This document shows, piece after piece, positions 62,262 to 64,000 of a stretch of DNA of 64,000 nt (the first letter of the stretch is position 1; each line of letters opens with the position of its first letter). Made by a program: the position numbers and the translations under genes. The DNA is from Terriglobia bacterium. Its GTDB lineage: Bacteria > Acidobacteriota > Terriglobia > Bryobacterales > Bryobacteraceae. Location: assembly GCA_020073345.1 (NCBI GenBank), contig JAIQFI010000002.1, positions 245,745 through 309,744 on the forward strand. The letters run 5' to 3'. The notes below the pieces were generated by a model. That model was given only the letters and a program-made list of their open reading frames with translations. It searched no databases and had not been told where the DNA came from.

Positions 62262-63439
62262 AACGCAACGTCCATCGGCAGTCCCACGTAATTCTCCGCC
62301 AGACTGGTCAGGGCGGCAGTGGAACTCGTGATGTAGTCCAGATCAGCGAGCTGTCGCTTGTAGTCGAACGGATTCTCGTCCGGGAAGCGGTGCAGAGTTT
62401 GCGTCATCCACCAGGAGAATCGCTGCGATCGCCAAACACGCTTCAGCGCCGTAGCGGAGTACGTCTCCAATAAGTCCGTCTTGCCCGTGCAATAAAACGC
62501 CGAAATCGCGCGACCCAAGTGCATTACGTCCGAAGCAGCCAAATTGAGACCCTTGGCGCCCGTGGGCGGAACGATGTGTGCGGCATCACCGGCCAAATAC
62601 AACCGCCCTGAGCTCATGGGCTCGACCACAAAACTGCGCATGGCCGTCACGTTCTTGTTGAGGATCGAGCCAACGTTGGGCTTCCATCCGTCGCAGGAGG
62701 TCATCCGTTTCAGCATCTCTTCCCAGATGGCGTCATCGGACCATTTGCGAATGTCCTCGTCGGGCGGAACCTGGAAATAGAGGCGCGTGATCTTCTGCGA
62801 GCGCATGCTGAAGAGCGCAAAGCCGCGCTCGGAGTACGTATAGACCAGCGACTCCGAAGACGGAGGCGCCTCCGCAAGAATACCAAGCCAGCCGAACGGA
62901 TAGGTACGGTCGTAGAACTTCACGGCGTCGCCTAGCGCAGGACGGCAGATCCCGTGGAAGCCATCGCAGCCCGCGATGAAATCGCAAGTGAGTTCGTGGT
63001 CCACTCCGTTATGTTGGTAGCGGATTTTGGGCTTTGTGGAATCAATGCCGATTACGGAAACATTCGATACCTCGTAGTGCAGTGGCCGCCTGGTAGCCAG
63101 GCGCGCCTGCATCAAGTCCTTCACGACTTCGTTCTGGCCGTAAACGTAGATTGCCTTGCCACCGGTGAGCTCGGAAAGGGGAACGTGATGACGTTTGCCG
63201 CCAAAGCTTAGGTAAACGCCGTCGTGGCGCATGCCTTCGCGGTGCAGTCGTTCGCCGACACCCATTTGCGTCATCAAGTCCGCGGTAAACTGCTCCAGAA
63301 CTCCGGCGCGCACGCGGTCGATGACGTACTCCTTGTTGCGGGTTTCCAGAATCACAGAGTCGATGCCCTTTAGGTGCAACAAGTGTCCCAGCAGAAGCCC
63401 GGCTGGCCCTGCCCCAATGATCCCAACTTGCGTGTTCAT
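62258..63439 (-). CDS. pobA: 4-hydroxybenzoate 3-monooxygenase
   Basis: FAD-dependent hydroxylase turning 4-hydroxybenzoate into protocatechuate, 393 residues as usual. Motifs: GIIGAGPAGLLLG (dinucleotide binding), RVRAGVLEQ, IAGCDGFHG (second FAD/NADPH motif) and LYLAGDAAHIVPPTGAKGLNLAASDV. By alignment from memory the substrate-site residues of Pseudomonas PobA are kept: Tyr201 (LVYTYSERG), Ser212/Arg214 (FSMRSQ), Pro293 (VPPTGAKG) and Tyr385 (ENYVGLP). A dioxygenase relic nearby suggests this locus once handled aromatics. Confidence 0.93.
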   Translation of the reverse strand: MNTQVGIIGAGPAGLLLGHLLHLKGIDSVILETRNKEYVIDRVRAGVLEQFTADLMTQMGVGERLHREGMRHDGVYLSFGGKRHHVPLSELTGGKAIYVYGQNEVVKDLMQARLATRRPLHYEVSNVSVIGIDSTKPKIRYQHNGVDHELTCDFIAGCDGFHGICRPALGDAVKFYDRTYPFGWLGILAEAPPSSESLVYTYSERGFALFSMRSQKITRLYFQVPPDEDIRKWSDDAIWEEMLKRMTSCDGWKPNVGSILNKNVTAMRSFVVEPMSSGRLYLAGDAAHIVPPTGAKGLNLAASDVMHLGRAISAFYCTGKTDLLETYSATALKRVWRSQRFSWWMTQTLHRFPDENPFDYKRQLADLDYITSSTAALTSLAENYVGLPMDVAF

Positions 63440-63674
63440 GAAATCTCCGTTTTCTCAGGTGTAGCTAAATTCGGCGGTCGGAAACAAGACGTAATTCTTC
63501 TGGAACGATACACAGTTGTTATTGGAGCACCGTAGCTCATCTACTGTACAATCGTCTGGAATTGGTGTTCGGGAGGCTGGGCTATGCGCCGAATTCTTGA
63601 GAGGTTGGGCCCGTATTCGCGGTGGCGCTCTTAATCGGTACGATTCGGTGCGGGACGCAGGGGGATAAAGCCTA

Positions 63675-63786
63675 ATGGCAACGATATCGCTCACGCAAGC
63701 GCTTCACAGGCTGGTGGAACAACGCATTGCGCTTCAGAACAGAGCGAGCAACATGTTGAGCGCTTGCGGTCTTAACTTGATCGAGG
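63675..63786 (+). pseudogene. Start of an unknown gene cut by the IS66 end
   Basis: The frame MATISLTQALHRLVEQRIALQNRASNMLSACGLNLIEG looks like a helical protein and ends exactly where the IS66-like terminal sequence starts; beyond it the frame is unrelated. An AGGGGG stands upstream of the ATG. The family is not recognised. The preceding stretch 63440-63674 shows no gene or signal I can support. Confidence 0.35.
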
Positions 63787-64000
63787 GTAAGCGTCAGAGG
63801 AACCCATCTTGTTCGCGTGCCTCGAATCCGCCGAAAATGGCGGGATGCGGAGCAAGGAAGAGATTCAAGGCCTCGTTGAGGGATTTGCGAAGAGCGGGAT
63901 GAGGCGGCGCGAGTATTGCGCCAAGCACGGTATCGGGATGTCCACGCTGGACTACTGGAGGCGTGCGCATCGGAGAAAGAAGCCGACGCTGGTACGGGTC
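63787..64000 (+). mobile_element. Left end of an IS66-family element (continues past window)
   Basis: At 63787 the sequence begins GTAAGCGTCAGAGGAACCC, the typical outer end of IS66-family inverted repeats, and 58 bases later starts a tnpA-type gene. The right end is outside the window, so length and target duplication cannot be checked. Confidence 0.6.
63845..64000 (+). CDS. tnpA: IS66 TnpA-type accessory protein (3' end outside window)
   Basis: Fifty-two codons: MRSKEEIQGLVEGFAKSGMRRREYCAKHGIGMSTLDYWRRAH, the helix-turn-helix of IS66-family TnpA proteins, where a GLTQAEFCREHGLSxSTFYYWRR-type pattern is usual. It supports DNA binding during transposition. The frame is open at the window edge. 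An in-frame upstream part (CLESAENGG) is possible. Confidence 0.75.
   Translation, partial: MRSKEEIQGLVEGFAKSGMRRREYCAKHGIGMSTLDYWRRAHRRKKPTLVRV

Overview
The window is a 64 kb piece of a GC-rich bacterial chromosome. It most resembles an Acidobacteriota genome of the Solibacter/Bryobacter type: many small secreted proteins with Gly/Arg-rich linkers, several copies of an unnamed secreted family carrying a WEGDTLV motif, DUF6152-type proteins, an FtsX/HlyD exporter, a cbb3 oxidase with fused cytochromes, and few long operons. The taxonomic call is an inference from gene content; no rRNA gene is present.

Layout. 0-7 kb: glycolysis (3' end of eno, then gpmI), a nested-hairpin repeat, a secreted M28 peptidase, two methyltransferases and a GT2 glycosyltransferase, a RodZ-like protein and a DsrE protein. 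7-11 kb: cbb3 oxidase subunit I, a triheme CcoO/CcoP-like fusion, a small membrane subunit and a TsdA-like dihaem cytochrome, which together suggest thiosulfate or cytochrome c electrons going to oxygen. 11-17 kb: HlyD adaptor, FtsX-type permease and ATPase, an MFS transporter, a broken fmdB. 17-27 kb: a GAF-glycogen phosphorylase fusion, a PPi-type PEP carboxykinase split by one extra base, a lectin-domain remnant and a pair of ABC exporters. 27-41 kb: secreted proteins of unknown role, an aminoglycoside/choline phosphotransferase-like protein, two alpha/beta hydrolases, a LVIVD-repeat protein, an NTF2-like lipoprotein, a membrane-fused spermidine-synthase-like protein and an RnfD-like protein.

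41-50 kb is the most interesting part. An IS1-type element (about 2.1 kb, with terminal inverted repeats and a perfect 10-bp target duplication) carries three extra small genes. Beside it is a compact RiPP-type operon: a 71-residue precursor-like peptide with a CxxC core, an MNIO/DUF692 enzyme and a partner protein. Divergent from it is an operon of ECF sigma factor, zinc-finger anti-sigma factor, a protein of unknown family, and a TPR-CHAT caspase-like lipoprotein.

50-64 kb: a GH13 alpha-glucan enzyme, tRNA-Pro(TGG), and after it a degraded island with a zinc-ribbon protein, a 5'-truncated short prokaryotic Argonaute and an integrase remnant. Then come a second DUF6152/WEGDTLV cluster, remnants of an intradiol dioxygenase and a PQQ dehydrogenase, a frameshifted enolase-superfamily dehydratase, a B3-type metallo-beta-lactamase-fold protein, a LysR regulator, pobA, and the left end of an IS66 element at the window edge. 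Two genes (PPi-PEPCK and the dehydratase) need only a single-base change to be intact, so either recent pseudogenisation or sequence errors must be considered.
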